64,000 bases of DNA from Microvirga guangxiensis (GCF_900102135.1 NZ_FMVJ01000005.1:1-64000); one strand, 5' to 3'; counted from the stretch's first letter, positions 19,424-28,089 are shown. Numbers and translations are program-made. The notes: generated by a model not told the origin, from the letters alone.

Positions 19424-20344
19424 ATGGATCACACCTCACCAGCCCTGCCACCGCTCGATGCCCTGCGCGCCTTCGAGGCCGCAGCCCGCCTCGGCAGCTT
19501 CTCGGCCGCCGCGAGCGACCTCCACCTCACGCATGGCGCCATCAGCCGGCAGGTGGCCAAACTCGAGCATTGGCTCGGCGAGAGGCTCTTCGACCGACGG
19601 GCCCGCGGCGTCGTGCTGACGCCCCAGGGGCAGCGCCTGCACCAGCGCACGAGCGAAGCTTTTGCGCTGATCGCCGACAGCTCCGACCGCTGGGTCGAGC
19701 GGCGCGGCGCGGCGATCGTACGCCTCACGACGATTCCTTCGATCAGCAGCTTGTGGCTGATGCCGCGCCTGAAGGCCTTTGAAAGCGGCAATCCGTCCCT
19801 GCGGATCGAGTTCGTGGTCGAGCATCGCAACACCGATCTCGAAGTGGAGGGTATCGATCTCGCCATCCGCTGCGGCCGCGGCAGCCTGCCGGGACGCGTT
19901 TCCGTGCGCTTGTTCGAGGAGCATTGCTTTCCGATCGCCTCGCCGGACCTGGCCGGTTCGCTCGGAACCGGGGCCCCGGAGCGGGTCCTGGAATACCCGC
20001 TCGTGCATGACTCGGACGCATCGGGATGGCGCGCCTGGTTTGCCGCCCAAGGAATGGACTACCGCCCCCGGCCCCAGGACCGCCGGTTCGAGGACTACAA
20101 CCTCGTGCTCGATGCGGCAGCCCATGGTCTCGGTGTGGCACTGGCCCGTCCGCCGCTGGCCGGGGAGGCCCTGCGCAGCGGGCGCGTCGTTGCGGTTGAT
20201 CGGCGGACGGCGCTCAATCCCGTCTCCTATTGGCTCGACAGACCCGCAAGCCGGTTGCGACCGTCCGCGGCGGAGCTGGCTCGAAGGATCATGGTGGAGG
20301 CGATGCTGTCCGATGCGATGGCAGAAACGTTCCTGAAAGCGTAG
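19424..20344 (+). CDS. LysR-family transcriptional regulator
   Basis: A 306-residue LysR-type regulator of the GcvA/AmpR-like subgroup. The N-terminal winged helix (LDALRAFEAAARLGSFSAAA, then HLTHGAISRQVAKLE) is clear. The C-terminal periplasmic-binding-like domain begins near residue 90. A GTG two codons upstream (19418) is an alternative start; the ATG at 19424 is used here because neither has a good ribosome site. It faces the DMT exporter divergently, so that exporter is its most likely target. Confidence 0.88.
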   Translation: MDHTSPALPPLDALRAFEAAARLGSFSAAASDLHLTHGAISRQVAKLEHWLGERLFDRRARGVVLTPQGQRLHQRTSEAFALIADSSDRWVERRGAAIVRLTTIPSISSLWLMPRLKAFESGNPSLRIEFVVEHRNTDLEVEGIDLAIRCGRGSLPGRVSVRLFEEHCFPIASPDLAGSLGTGAPERVLEYPLVHDSDASGWRAWFAAQGMDYRPRPQDRRFEDYNLVLDAAAHGLGVALARPPLAGEALRSGRVVAVDRRTALNPVSYWLDRPASRLRPSAAELARRIMVEAMLSDAMAETFLKA

Positions 20345-20435
20345 AGCCTCTCCGTACAGTGCCGGAAGCGTCCCTTGGCATCGCCGCCTGCCAAGATTCT
20401 CGCAATGAATGTATTCACGAACTGGGCCGCGCTGG

Positions 20436-20828
20436 CTACTTGCCGCGGTCGGCAAGCCACTTCTTCATCATCGCAATCTCACCTTCCTGGGCCTTGATCA
20501 CCTCTTCGGCGAGTTTGCGGACCTCTGGATCATGGCCGTACTCGATCACGACTTTCGCCATGTCGATCGCGCCCTGATGGTGGGGGATCATGCCGCGCAT
20601 GAAGTCGACGTCGGCATCGCCGGTGAACTCGACCATCATGCCCTTATGCATGCTGTCGTTGGCGACGATGTAGGCTTTCGTCGACGGGCTATCGGATGCC
20701 GGCATCGAATGGCCTGACATATCGTGATTTTGCATGGGATCATCCGTGTTCGTTTGGCCCTGTGCGGTCGCGAGGCCGGCGCTGACGGCGACCGAACCTG
20801 CGACGGGGATCAGGGCGAGCTTGTTCAT
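20436..20828 (-). CDS. Exported DUF305 protein
   Basis: A 130-residue protein with a signal peptide ([22 protein letters not shown]) and a DUF305 four-helix domain. A Met/His-containing stretch after the signal ([13 protein letters not shown]) and the family motif [17 protein letters not shown] are consistent with periplasmic copper or silver binding, a role inferred for the family. The ATG at 20828 starts the signal peptide. It follows the small HMA protein by 14 bases in the same unit, behind a CueR-type operator. A second DUF305 domain in this window is fused to CusF. Confidence 0.85.
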   Translation of the reverse strand: MNKLALIPVAGSVAVSAGLATAQGQTNTDDPMQNHDMSGHSMPASDSPSTKAYIVANDSMHKGMMVEFTGDADVDFMRGMIPHHQGAIDMAKVVIEYGHDPEVRKLAEEVIKAQEGEIAMMKKWLADRGK

Positions 20829-20842
20829 GATGTCGATCGAGT

Positions 20843-21037
20843 TCAGTTCGTGGTTGCCGGATAGCCGGCTTCCTCGAGAACCCTTTGAAGGGCCGCCGAG
20901 GTGGCGGTCGTTTCGACCCTGACGGTGCGTGCGGCGGGATTGGTCTCGATCCTGGCGTCGGGATCGACCGACTGGATCGCCTTGGTGACGGATTGGGCGC
21001 ACCCGCCGCAGGTCATGCCCTCGATTCTGAGTTCCAT
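20843..21037 (-). CDS. Small HMA-domain copper chaperone
   Basis: A 64-residue single HMA domain starting [13 protein letters not shown]. The CxxC pair binds Cu(I) in this family. It is closer to CopZ than to the N-terminal domains of the local ATPases. AAGGAG precedes the ATG at 21037. With the DUF305 gene it forms a two-gene unit led by a CueR-type operator. A third HMA/CopZ copy besides the one at 8455 suggests separate cytoplasmic delivery routes. Confidence 0.87.
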   Translation of the reverse strand: MELRIEGMTCGGCAQSVTKAIQSVDPDARIETNPAARTVRVETTATSAALQRVLEEAGYPATTN

Positions 21038-21071
21038 GGGGATTCTCCTTGGTTTCGGTTTCAAGACGCTC

Positions 21072-21102
21072 AAGGTCGGGCTTCCAACCGTCGCAAGGTC
21101 AA
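21072..21102 (-). promoter_or_regulatory. CueR-type promoter of the HMA/DUF305 pair
   Basis: On the minus strand: TTGACC (21102-21097), a 19-bp spacer with TTGCGACGGTTGGAAG, and GACCTT (21077-21072) at the -10 position. The -10 is weak, as in the other members of the set. Confidence 0.75.
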
Positions 21103-21128
21103 GGGGAGCGGGAAGGGAAAATTTGCTA

Positions 21129-21159
21129 TTGACCTTCCCGTTGCCGGAGGCCGCGTGCT
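21129..21159 (+). promoter_or_regulatory. Orphan CueR-type operator, plus strand
   Basis: TTGACC (21129-21134) is followed by TTCCCGTTGCCGGAGG, close to the E. coli copA operator, and then by 21154-21159 (CGTGCT) at the -10 position after a 19-bp spacer. The -10 does not look functional, and the downstream sequence is an ABC-F remnant rather than a copper gene. It faces away from the operator at 21072-21102, so this was probably once a divergent copper promoter pair. Confidence 0.6.
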
Positions 21160-21310
21160 GGGCGGGCCGATCCCGCCCTCCTGATCCTCGACGAGCCGAC
21201 CAACTATCCGGACATCGAGGCTGTCGAGGCGGGAGTTCGGGCATATGACGGCGCGCTTCCGATCGTCAGCCGCGATGAAGCATTCCTCGCGGCCATCGGG
21301 ATCTCACGCA
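21155..21310 (+). pseudogene. ABC-F ATPase fragment
   Basis: About 50 codons read like the C-terminal half of an ABC-F protein (ribosome-associated ATPase). LLILDEPTN gives the Walker B, followed by IEAVEAGVRAYDGALPIVSRDEAFL. In intact ABC-F proteins the segment after DEPTN is usually HLD; here it is YPD. There is no start, no Walker A and no signature motif, so this is a displaced fragment. Its left end abuts an orphan copper operator, which points to a recombination joint near 21150. Confidence 0.7.
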
Positions 21311-21382
21311 GGGTGGATTTCCGCAAATCGCACACGCGAGGTTCAAGACGCTGCGGCTTGCTCACTCTGGCCATGTGACATG

Positions 21383-21417
21383 CATCCCGGGCTCCCGTTG
21401 ACCGGATGCCCGGGATG
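21383..21417. repeat. 10-bp hairpin in the intergenic region
   Basis: CATCCCGGGC (21383-21392) and GCCCGGGATG (21408-21417) form a perfect stem around a 15-base loop. There is no T-run, so it is not a textbook intrinsic terminator. The rest of 21,311-21,536 shows no gene. Confidence 0.6.
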
Positions 21418-21536
21418 GATCTGATGGATGCCGGATGGCTGTTCGTTGAACTCGGCGTGGAACCTCCTGGCGCCTGCGACGGTGGCGTGGCCACGGGACC
21501 CAGCCGCTCCGGTGAACGTGCTACGGACGAGTGGCT

Positions 21537-22556
21537 CTAGGCCGCTGGCGCGAGTTCCGGGGTGAAGAACACGTCCGCATGCAGATCCCGCGATTGCAGC
21601 CCTCGCCGTTGCAGCACCTGGCCCGTCGCTTCCACCATTGCCGGCGGCCCTGCCACGTAGGCTTTCCAGCCATCAAGGTCGGTCAGGTCCGACGCGATCG
21701 CATCGGCGACAAGGCCCGTGCGATGTGCCGTGGGGGCATCGGGTTCCGACAGGACCGGAATGAAGGTCAGGTTCGGATGGGTGGAACTCAACGCCGTGAA
21801 CCATTCGACGAGATAGAGGTCGCGTTCCGACCGCGCCCCGAAGTACACATGGATGGGCTGTTCCAGTCCGGCGACCGCGGCAGCCGCCACGATCGACTTG
21901 ATCGGGGCCAGCCCGGAGCCTCCCGCCACGCAGAGGATCGGGCCCGCATACCGTTCGCGCAGGTAGGCGCTCCCGAAGGGACCTTCGACCTGAACGACGT
22001 CCCCGATCCTCAGGCCCGACGTCATGCGCGTGCTGGTGATGCCGTCCGGCACCCGCCGGACGAGGAACTCGAGGTGTTCCGGTCCCGGCAGGCTGGCCAT
22101 GGAGTAGTCCCGCGGCGGCGCTCCGGGGAGCGTGATCCTGGCGTATTGCCCCGGCGAGTACGTGAAGGGACCTCCGCTTTCGACCGCAAGCCGAATGTGC
22201 CTGATGTCATGGGTGGCGGTCGATGTGGAGACGACCCGGCAGAGAAGGTTCCGACGCGGATGCTCCGGCGGCACCTCGTCCTGACCCGGCAGCAGGATCG
22301 ATCCGCTCGTGCGGGGCACGGCCCTGCATGCGAGGATGTAGCCGTCCTGGCGCTCGGCGTCGGACAGGGCAAACCGCGTGTGTGCCAGCATCTCCACTTC
22401 GCCTTCGACCAGGCGCGTCTTGCATGCACCGCATCGTCCGGATCGGCAGCCGTGCGGATAGTCGATGCCGGAAGCGAGCGCGGCATCAAGGATCGTTTGG
22501 TCCGCCTGGACCTGGATGACACGGTTCGTGCCGTGAACGGACATGAGGTGAGCCAT
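21537..22556 (-). CDS. Ferredoxin-FAD/NAD(P)H oxidoreductase
   Basis: A 339-residue electron-transfer protein. The N-terminus is a plant-type 2Fe-2S ferredoxin with CRSGRCGACKTRL and a distal CRAV. An FAD-binding barrel follows, with the PRDYSMAS motif, and then an NAD-binding domain (VAGGSGLAPIKSIV). The order matches reductase components such as AscD or oxygenase reductases. It is co-transcribed with a glutaredoxin-like gene, whose stop is ten bases before its ATG, and their unit has a CueR-type promoter. Its electron acceptor is unknown. Copper damages Fe-S clusters, so a repair or bypass role is a plausible guess only. Confidence 0.88.
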   Translation of the reverse strand: MAHLMSVHGTNRVIQVQADQTILDAALASGIDYPHGCRSGRCGACKTRLVEGEVEMLAHTRFALSDAERQDGYILACRAVPRTSGSILLPGQDEVPPEHPRRNLLCRVVSTSTATHDIRHIRLAVESGGPFTYSPGQYARITLPGAPPRDYSMASLPGPEHLEFLVRRVPDGITSTRMTSGLRIGDVVQVEGPFGSAYLRERYAGPILCVAGGSGLAPIKSIVAAAAVAGLEQPIHVYFGARSERDLYLVEWFTALSSTHPNLTFIPVLSEPDAPTAHRTGLVADAIASDLTDLDGWKAYVAGPPAMVEATGQVLQRRGLQSRDLHADVFFTPELAPAA

Positions 22557-22566
22557 TCTGTCCTCC

Positions 22567-22806
22567 TCAGCCCAGAACCGTCATCGTGAGTGCTTCGAAG
22601 ATGGCTCTCTTCTGCTCCCCGAGCGGACCGGAGATGGCGTGTCCATCCACGACGGTGAGTGGATCGGACCGACGGGTCCCCGTCGGGTACGACAGTCGCT
22701 GCTCGTCGAACGGGATCCCCATCTGCTTCAACCACCCCTTCAACGGGTTGCAGTCGGAGCATTCCGGGGTCGTGTAGAGTGTTACCGCTGAATTCATTCG
22801 TGTCAT
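22567..22806 (-). CDS. Glutaredoxin-like protein with CSDC
   Basis: A 79-residue thioredoxin-fold protein, MTRMNSAVTLYTTPECSDCNPLKGW, with a CSDC redox motif and no clear cis-Pro glutathione motif. Instead it has SDPLTVVDGHAIS. It is a distant paralogue of the CPDC protein at 15366. GGAGG precedes the ATG at 22806. It heads a two-gene unit with the ferredoxin-type reductase, so it may pass electrons to or from that protein. Confidence 0.82.
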   Translation of the reverse strand: MTRMNSAVTLYTTPECSDCNPLKGWLKQMGIPFDEQRLSYPTGTRRSDPLTVVDGHAISGPLGEQKRAIFEALTMTVLG

Positions 22807-22832
22807 GACAGGTGTTCCTCCGATCTAAGGAA

Positions 22833-22863
22833 GGTGTGGGGCTTCCAACGCTGGCAGGGTCAA
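22833..22863 (-). promoter_or_regulatory. CueR-type promoter of the glutaredoxin/reductase pair
   Basis: On the minus strand: TTGACC (22863-22858), a 19-bp spacer with CTGCCAGCGTTGGAAG, and CACACC (22838-22833). It is nearly the same layout as the copA promoter at 18256-18286. Confidence 0.82.
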
Positions 22864-23222
22864 GGTGGATGAACGATTTCCTCTGCAAGGTACTGCATGC
22901 GGTGGTGCACGGCGGATGGATCGGTTCCCGGACGGCGCGGACGCGCAATGTCCCTGCTTCATGGGTCCGGGCTGAAAGCGACCTCAACCCGCCCCGGCTC
23001 GAGTGGCAGGCGCGCTTCGGTCGATGGTGGCCACTTGAGGAGATCCGGGTAGCGATCGAGTCCCACATTCCGATGGCGATCCTGAAGCGGACCGGCCTGC
23101 GGGAGGCGAGATCGAACCGCTGGAAGCGAAGACCGATCCGCTCTCCGCAGACCTACGGAGAGCGGTTGGGGTCCAACACATCGTTCCAGACGCTGCGCCG
23201 ATGGGTGTGCACGTCGCGATCC
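22864..23222. other. Intergenic stretch without a recognised gene
   Basis: Between the promoter at 22863 and the stop of the RND pump gene no frame gives a recognisable protein. The long plus-strand frame crossing it belongs to the antisense shadow of the RND gene. Confidence 0.6.
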
Positions 23223-26200
23223 CTAGGCCTCGAGCGGCGCGGAGGACGGCGCACGCGTCCGCCTGCCGCTCGTGATCACGTAGAACACGGGGGTGAGCAC
23301 CAGGCCGAACAGCGTGACGCCGATCATCCCGAAGAAGACGGCGACACCCATCGCCTGGCGCATCTCCGCGCCTGCCCCGGTCGCGAGCACCAGGGGGACC
23401 ACGCCCATGACGAAGGCGAGCGAGGTCATCAGGATCGGACGCAGGCGGAGGCGGGCCGCTTCGATCGCAGCCTCGACGGGCGTCAGCCCTTCGCCTTCCT
23501 TCGCACGGGCGAACTCGACGATCAGGATCGCGTTCTTCGCCGCGAGGCCGACGAGGACCAGCAGCCCGATCTGCGTGAACACGTTGTTGTCCCCACCGGT
23601 CCACCAGATGCCCGCGATCGCCGAGAGCAGCGCCATCGGGGCGATCAGCAGCACCGCGAGCGGCAGGGTGAAGCTGTTGTACTGCACCGCCAGGATCAGG
23701 TAGGCGAGCACCACGGCCAGCGGGAACACCCAGAGACCCGCATTGCCCGCAAGCTTCTCTTGCAGCGTCAGGTCGGTCCACTCGAAGCTCATGCCCGGGG
23801 GAAGCGTCTCCGCCGCGATCCTTTCCATGGCCGCCACGGCCTCACCGGAGCTGTATCCCGGGGCGGGCATGCCGCTCACGTCGGCCGCGGGATAGCCGTT
23901 GTAGCGGATCATGCGATCGGGCCCCGCGGCATCCCGCGCCGAGACGAACGTCGACAGCGGGACGGTCCTGCCCTCGCCATTGCGCGCATGGAGTCGCTCG
24001 ATGGCACTGGCGTCGCCGCGGAAGGGTGCGTCCGCCTGGACGGTGACCCGGTACGTGCGGCCCTGAAGGTTGAAGTCGTTGACGTAAAGCGAGCCGAGGT
24101 AGACCTGGAGCGCCTCGAATGCGGCGTCGATGGGCACCCCGTGCGACTTCGCCTTCTCGCGATCGAGCTCGAGCGCGACCTGGGGAGCGTTCACGCCGAA
24201 GCTGGTCATGAGGCCCGTCACGCCGGACGTCTGTCCCGCCTTGGCCATCAGGGCCTGCGTTGCCTGCGCGAGAGCCTGGGTGCCGTGGCCCGCCCTGTCC
24301 TCGACGAGCATCTTGAAGCCGCCGGTCGGTCCGAGGCCCGGAACAGGCGGGGGCGGGAACACGCCCACGAAGCCATCTCGGATGCCGAAGAGTTTTGCCT
24401 GAAGCCGGCCGGCAATGGCCGTTGCCGCCAGCTCCGGTGTCTGGCGCACGTCGAACGGATCGAGCATCGCGAAGAACACGGCCGCGTTGGGCAGGTTCAC
24501 GAAGCCGTTGATGGACAGACCCGGGAAGGCAACGACGCTCTCGACGCCGTCTTCGGCCAGCGCGAGCTCGGAGACCTTGCGTGTGACCTCGTCGGTACGG
24601 TCGAGCGACGCTCCGGCGGGAAGCTGGACGATGCCCACCAGGTAGTACTTGTCCTGGGAGGGCACGAACCCGGCCGGTACGGCCGAAAAGCCCACCCAGG
24701 TCGCTCCGAGCAAGGCACCGTAGACGATGACGACCAAGCTCCCGAAGCGCACGGCCCGCCGCGTCAGGCCGGCATACCCGGCGGACGCCGCATCGAAGCC
24801 GCGGTTGAACAGGCGGAAGAACCAGCCCAGCGCGGTGTCGAGAAGCCGGGTCGGGAGGTCCGGCCGGGCATGGTGATCCCTCAGGAGCAGGGCAGCCAAT
24901 GCCGGGCTCAACGTCAGCGAGTTGACGGCCGACAGCACGGTCGAGACGGCGATCGTGAGCGCGAACTGGCTGTAGAACTCCCCGGTGAGGCCGGACAGGA
25001 AGGCCGTCGGGACGAAGACGGCCGCCAGCACGGACGTGATCGCGATGATCGGTCCGGTCACCTCGGCCATGGCCCTGTGGGCCGCCTCGCGCGGCGTGGC
25101 GCCGAGCCGCATATGACGCTCGACGTTCTCCACGACGACGATCGCATCGTCCACCACGATGCCGATGGACAGCACCAGGCCGAACAGGGACAGCGTGTTG
25201 AGCGACGAACCCATCAGGTGCATGACGGCGAACGTGCCGACCAGGGAGACCGGCACCGCCACGAGGGGGATGATCGCGGCCCGCCAGCTCTGGAGGAACA
25301 CGACGACCACCAGCACGACGAGGAGGACGGCCTCCGCCAACGTCTTCAGCACGGCCTCGATCGATGCCCTGACGAAGATCGTGGGGTCGTACGCGATCCG
25401 GTGCTCGACGCCTGCCGGGAAGGTGCCGGCGAGCTCTGCCATCCTCGACCTCACGCCGGCCGTCGTGTCGAGCGCGTTGGCACCGGGCTGCTGCACGATC
25501 TGGATCCCGACGGCGGGCTTGCCGTCGAGCAGGCTGCGGAGGGAGTAGGCGTCCGCGCCGAGTTCGATGCGCGCGACTTCGCCGAGACGCGTCACCCGGC
25601 CGTCGGCCGTCGTGCGCACGACGATGTCGGCGAATTCCTGCTCGGTGACCAGGCGCCCCCGGGCGGAGAGCGTCACCTGGAGCGGAGCCGCCGCATGGGG
25701 CGGCGCACCGAGCGAGCCGGCCGCCACGTCCGCGTTCTGCTCCCGGATCGCCTCGACGACGTCGCCCGCCGTGAGGCCGCGGGAGGCAATCCTCTCGGGA
25801 TCGAGCCAGACCCTCATGGAATACTCGCCGGCCCCCCAGACCACGACGTCGCCGACGCCGGGCAGCCGCCGCAGCTCATCGCGGATGTTGAGCGTGGCGT
25901 AGTTGGACATGAAGAGCGTGTCCCGGCTCGCATCCGGCGAGACGAGATGGACCACCATCAGCATGTCCGGCGAGGTCTTCTGGGTGACGACGCCGATCCG
26001 TTGCACGGTCTGCGGCAGCCGCGGGATGGCCCGCGTGACCCGGTTCTGGACCTGGATCTGGGCGGTGTCCGGGTCGACCCCGTGCTCGAAGGTGAGGGTC
26101 AGCGAAAGGCTGCCGTCGACCGTCGACTGCGACGACATGTAGACAAGGCCGTCGGTGCCGTTCAGCTCCTGCTCGATGGGAGACGCCACCGTCTCGGCAA

Positions 26201-26375
26201 TGGTCTCGGGGCTCGCGCCCGGATAGCTGGCCCGGACCATGACGGTGGGTGGCGTCACCGCCGGATACTCGCTCAGCGGGAGCCCGCCGAGGCTCATCGC
26301 CCCCGCGAGCAAGATCAGGACGGACAGGACCGTCGCGACGATCGGACGGTCGATGAAGTACGATGGGAACCTCAT
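23223..26375 (-). CDS. RND efflux permease, HAE1 family
   Basis: A 1050-residue inner-membrane pump of the AcrB/MexB/OqxB type. MRFPSYFIDRPIVATVLS is the usual first helix. The proton-relay pair is seen as GIVVDDAIVVVENVERHM, with two adjacent Asp in helix 4, and the NVERHM continuation is HAE1-like rather than the heavy-metal (CusA) subfamily. Such pumps export organic toxins. It overlaps its adaptor gene by four bases (ATGA). No outer-membrane channel gene is in this unit; the TolC-like protein at 5970 could serve. A CueR-type promoter heads the pair, which is unexpected for a HAE1 pump. Confidence 0.92.
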   Translation of the reverse strand: MRFPSYFIDRPIVATVLSVLILLAGAMSLGGLPLSEYPAVTPPTVMVRASYPGASPETIAETVASPIEQELNGTDGLVYMSSQSTVDGSLSLTLTFEHGVDPDTAQIQVQNRVTRAIPRLPQTVQRIGVVTQKTSPDMLMVVHLVSPDASRDTLFMSNYATLNIRDELRRLPGVGDVVVWGAGEYSMRVWLDPERIASRGLTAGDVVEAIREQNADVAAGSLGAPPHAAAPLQVTLSARGRLVTEQEFADIVVRTTADGRVTRLGEVARIELGADAYSLRSLLDGKPAVGIQIVQQPGANALDTTAGVRSRMAELAGTFPAGVEHRIAYDPTIFVRASIEAVLKTLAEAVLLVVLVVVVFLQSWRAAIIPLVAVPVSLVGTFAVMHLMGSSLNTLSLFGLVLSIGIVVDDAIVVVENVERHMRLGATPREAAHRAMAEVTGPIIAITSVLAAVFVPTAFLSGLTGEFYSQFALTIAVSTVLSAVNSLTLSPALAALLLRDHHARPDLPTRLLDTALGWFFRLFNRGFDAASAGYAGLTRRAVRFGSLVVIVYGALLGATWVGFSAVPAGFVPSQDKYYLVGIVQLPAGASLDRTDEVTRKVSELALAEDGVESVVAFPGLSINGFVNLPNAAVFFAMLDPFDVRQTPELAATAIAGRLQAKLFGIRDGFVGVFPPPPVPGLGPTGGFKMLVEDRAGHGTQALAQATQALMAKAGQTSGVTGLMTSFGVNAPQVALELDREKAKSHGVPIDAAFEALQVYLGSLYVNDFNLQGRTYRVTVQADAPFRGDASAIERLHARNGEGRTVPLSTFVSARDAAGPDRMIRYNGYPAADVSGMPAPGYSSGEAVAAMERIAAETLPPGMSFEWTDLTLQEKLAGNAGLWVFPLAVVLAYLILAVQYNSFTLPLAVLLIAPMALLSAIAGIWWTGGDNNVFTQIGLLVLVGLAAKNAILIVEFARAKEGEGLTPVEAAIEAARLRLRPILMTSLAFVMGVVPLVLATGAGAEMRQAMGVAVFFGMIGVTLFGLVLTPVFYVITSGRRTRAPSSAPLEA

Positions 26376-27538
26376 GGCTTCCCTCCTTCGGCCGATGCCG
26401 TGACGGAGGCGACCGGAGACACCTTCATGCCGGGCCCCGCAAGGCCTTTCAGGATGACCCGCTCGTTCGGCGCGAGACCGGAGAGCACGACGCGCTTGCC
26501 CGGCTCGGGTGTCGCCCCGAGAACCACCGGCCGTGCCTCGACGGTGTTGTCGTTGCCGACCACAAGCACCATGCGCCCGCCCGCACCGGCGGCCACGGCG
26601 CGCTCGTCGACGAGCAGGACATCGCGGGGCTCGCCCAGGTCCAGGCGGACACGGGCGAACAGGCCCGGGGCAAGGCGCCCGTGCGGGTTCGGCAGGACCG
26701 CCCTGACCCGCACCGTTCCGGTGGTGCGATCGACCGTGTTGTCGACGAAGTCGACCTGGCCGCGATGGGGCCTGTCGGCGTCGGTGGTGAGGCCGACCGC
26801 AACCCCTAGCCTTTCCTGCCGGGCGCGGTCGGGCCGATCGGCCAGGAATCCCAGGTAACGCGCCTCGTCCACGTCGAACGTGACCTTCACCCGGTCGACC
26901 GCGACGATGCCGGCCAGCACCGTACCGCCCGTGGATGCCGCCACGACATGGTTGCCTCGCGTCAGGGCGGTTGCCCCGATCCGGCCGCTGATCGGCGCCC
27001 GGACCTCGGTGAACGTGAGATCGAGCTTCGCTGCCGCGGCGGCCGCTTCCGCCGCGGCGACCTCGGCCGCAAGCGTCCCCTCGTGGGCGACCGCGGCCTC
27101 GAGCGCATCGCGGGAGGCCGCCGCCCTTTCCATGAGCTCAGTGGTTCTGGCGCGGCGGCTCTGGGCCAGCTTCGACTGCTCCCTCTTCTGCCGGAGGGCC
27201 GCCTCGGCCTGCTCCAGGGCGATCCGGTACGGCCGCGGATCGATGCGGAAGAGAAGGTCGCCTTCCTTGACATGATCGCCGTCGCGGAATGCGACCTCGT
27301 CGATCACGCCACCCACGCGTGCCCTGATCCCGACCGTTTCGAAGGCCTCGATCCGGCCCAGGAACTCCGCGGTGTCCGTGAGTTTCCGCGTCTCCGGACT
27401 GACGACCTCGACCTGTGGCGCGGGAGGAGCCGCCTGAGCCGGAGCCGCGCCTGGCGAGGACGGTACGAGTTGCGGGGCGATGGCCACGGAAGCACCTGCC
27501 GCGCCAGCCCCGATCAGGGTAAGCCAGATTGACCTCAT
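26372..27538 (-). CDS. RND membrane-fusion (adaptor) protein
   Basis: A 388-residue periplasmic adaptor with an N-terminal membrane anchor/signal (MRSIWLTLIGAGAAGASVAI). A lipoyl/barrel-sandwich region follows (GVIDEVAFRDGDHVKEGDLLFRID), then an Ala/Arg-rich coiled-coil hairpin (about 100-160) and a beta-barrel domain. The pair with the RND permease forms the inner part of a tripartite pump. The ATG at 27538 was chosen because it starts the signal. The gene is immediately downstream of a CueR-type operator. Confidence 0.9.
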   Translation of the reverse strand: MRSIWLTLIGAGAAGASVAIAPQLVPSSPGAAPAQAAPPAPQVEVVSPETRKLTDTAEFLGRIEAFETVGIRARVGGVIDEVAFRDGDHVKEGDLLFRIDPRPYRIALEQAEAALRQKREQSKLAQSRRARTTELMERAAASRDALEAAVAHEGTLAAEVAAAEAAAAAAKLDLTFTEVRAPISGRIGATALTRGNHVVAASTGGTVLAGIVAVDRVKVTFDVDEARYLGFLADRPDRARQERLGVAVGLTTDADRPHRGQVDFVDNTVDRTTGTVRVRAVLPNPHGRLAPGLFARVRLDLGEPRDVLLVDERAVAAGAGGRMVLVVGNDNTVEARPVVLGATPEPGKRVVLSGLAPNERVILKGLAGPGMKVSPVASVTASAEGGKP

Positions 27539-27595
27539 CACTGTCTCTCCATTGGAAGGCCCGCCCCAGACCAAATTCGGCGGCATCTGACGGAG

Positions 27596-27626
27596 AGTGT
27601 CGCGCTTCCAACGATTGGAGGGTCAA
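27596..27626 (-). promoter_or_regulatory. CueR-type promoter of the RND unit
   Basis: On the minus strand: TTGACC (27626-27621), a 19-bp spacer with CTCCAATCGTTGGAAG, and GACACT (27601-27596). Confidence 0.8.
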
Positions 27627-27677
27627 GCGCTTGTTTGCAGTGTTCCACGGAGGTCGATTGTCGATCCCAGGGTGGGT

Positions 27678-27845
27678 ATGATGGGCCTCATGACCTCAGT
27701 CGATTGGATTCCCGAGAGCGTCCGTAAATCCGCTATCCGGCGGACGCTCGAACCTGGCGAGATGCTGTTCTGCCGGGAGGATCGGCCTGATGGGCTTTAT
27801 CTGCTGGAGCGAGGCGAGATCCGGCTCTCCGGGCCAAGACGCTGA
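27678..27845 (+). pseudogene. Crp/Fnr-type regulator, N-terminal fragment
   Basis: A stretch of about 55 codons from MMGLMTSVDWIPESVRK reads like the start of a cyclic-nucleotide-binding fold (RTLEPGEMLFCREDRPDGLYLLERGEIRL). It has no DNA-binding domain and stops at 27845, where the frame runs into a CusA remnant. The two fragments overlap at the joint near 27833, so this is a rearrangement scar rather than a working regulator. Confidence 0.65.
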
Positions 27846-28089
27846 CCATCCTGGTCGCGCTCGTGGCCCTGGCGGTCACCATCTGGCCGGCCCGCCAGCT
27901 CGGCTCGGAGGTCATGCAGCGCATCGCCGTTCCCATGACCGGGGCATTATCTCCTCGACCCTGCTGACCTTGATCGTGAGCCCGGCGATCTACGGACTGG
28001 CCAACGGCAGGGAACTGCCGCGTGAGGCGGAGGCCTCGCGTCCCGAGGAAGCGGCCGGTGCAACGGTGATCAAGCCTGCTGCGGAGTGA
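27833..28089 (+). pseudogene. CusA-type RND pump remnant
   Basis: About 85 codons. The first part (TLTILVALVALAVTIWPARQL) matches the transmembrane segment before the second periplasmic loop of CusA-type pumps. It is joined at GSE directly to the C-terminal segment EVMQRIAVPM. One missing G in the run at 27941-27944 breaks the frame; restoring it gives GGIISSTLLTLIVSPAIYG and then an Ala/Glu-rich tail to the stop at 28089. The large middle part of the pump is missing. The heavy-metal RND pump of this island is therefore dead. Confidence 0.75.

Noticed and set aside
21155..21310. A working ABC-F resistance gene
   Set aside because: Only the Walker B region is present, with no start and no P-loop, so it is a fragment.
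22812..26858. A 1348-codon plus-strand frame over the RND pump
   Set aside because: It mirrors the RND pump and adaptor, which are complete with a four-base overlap. The long frame is again antisense codon bias.
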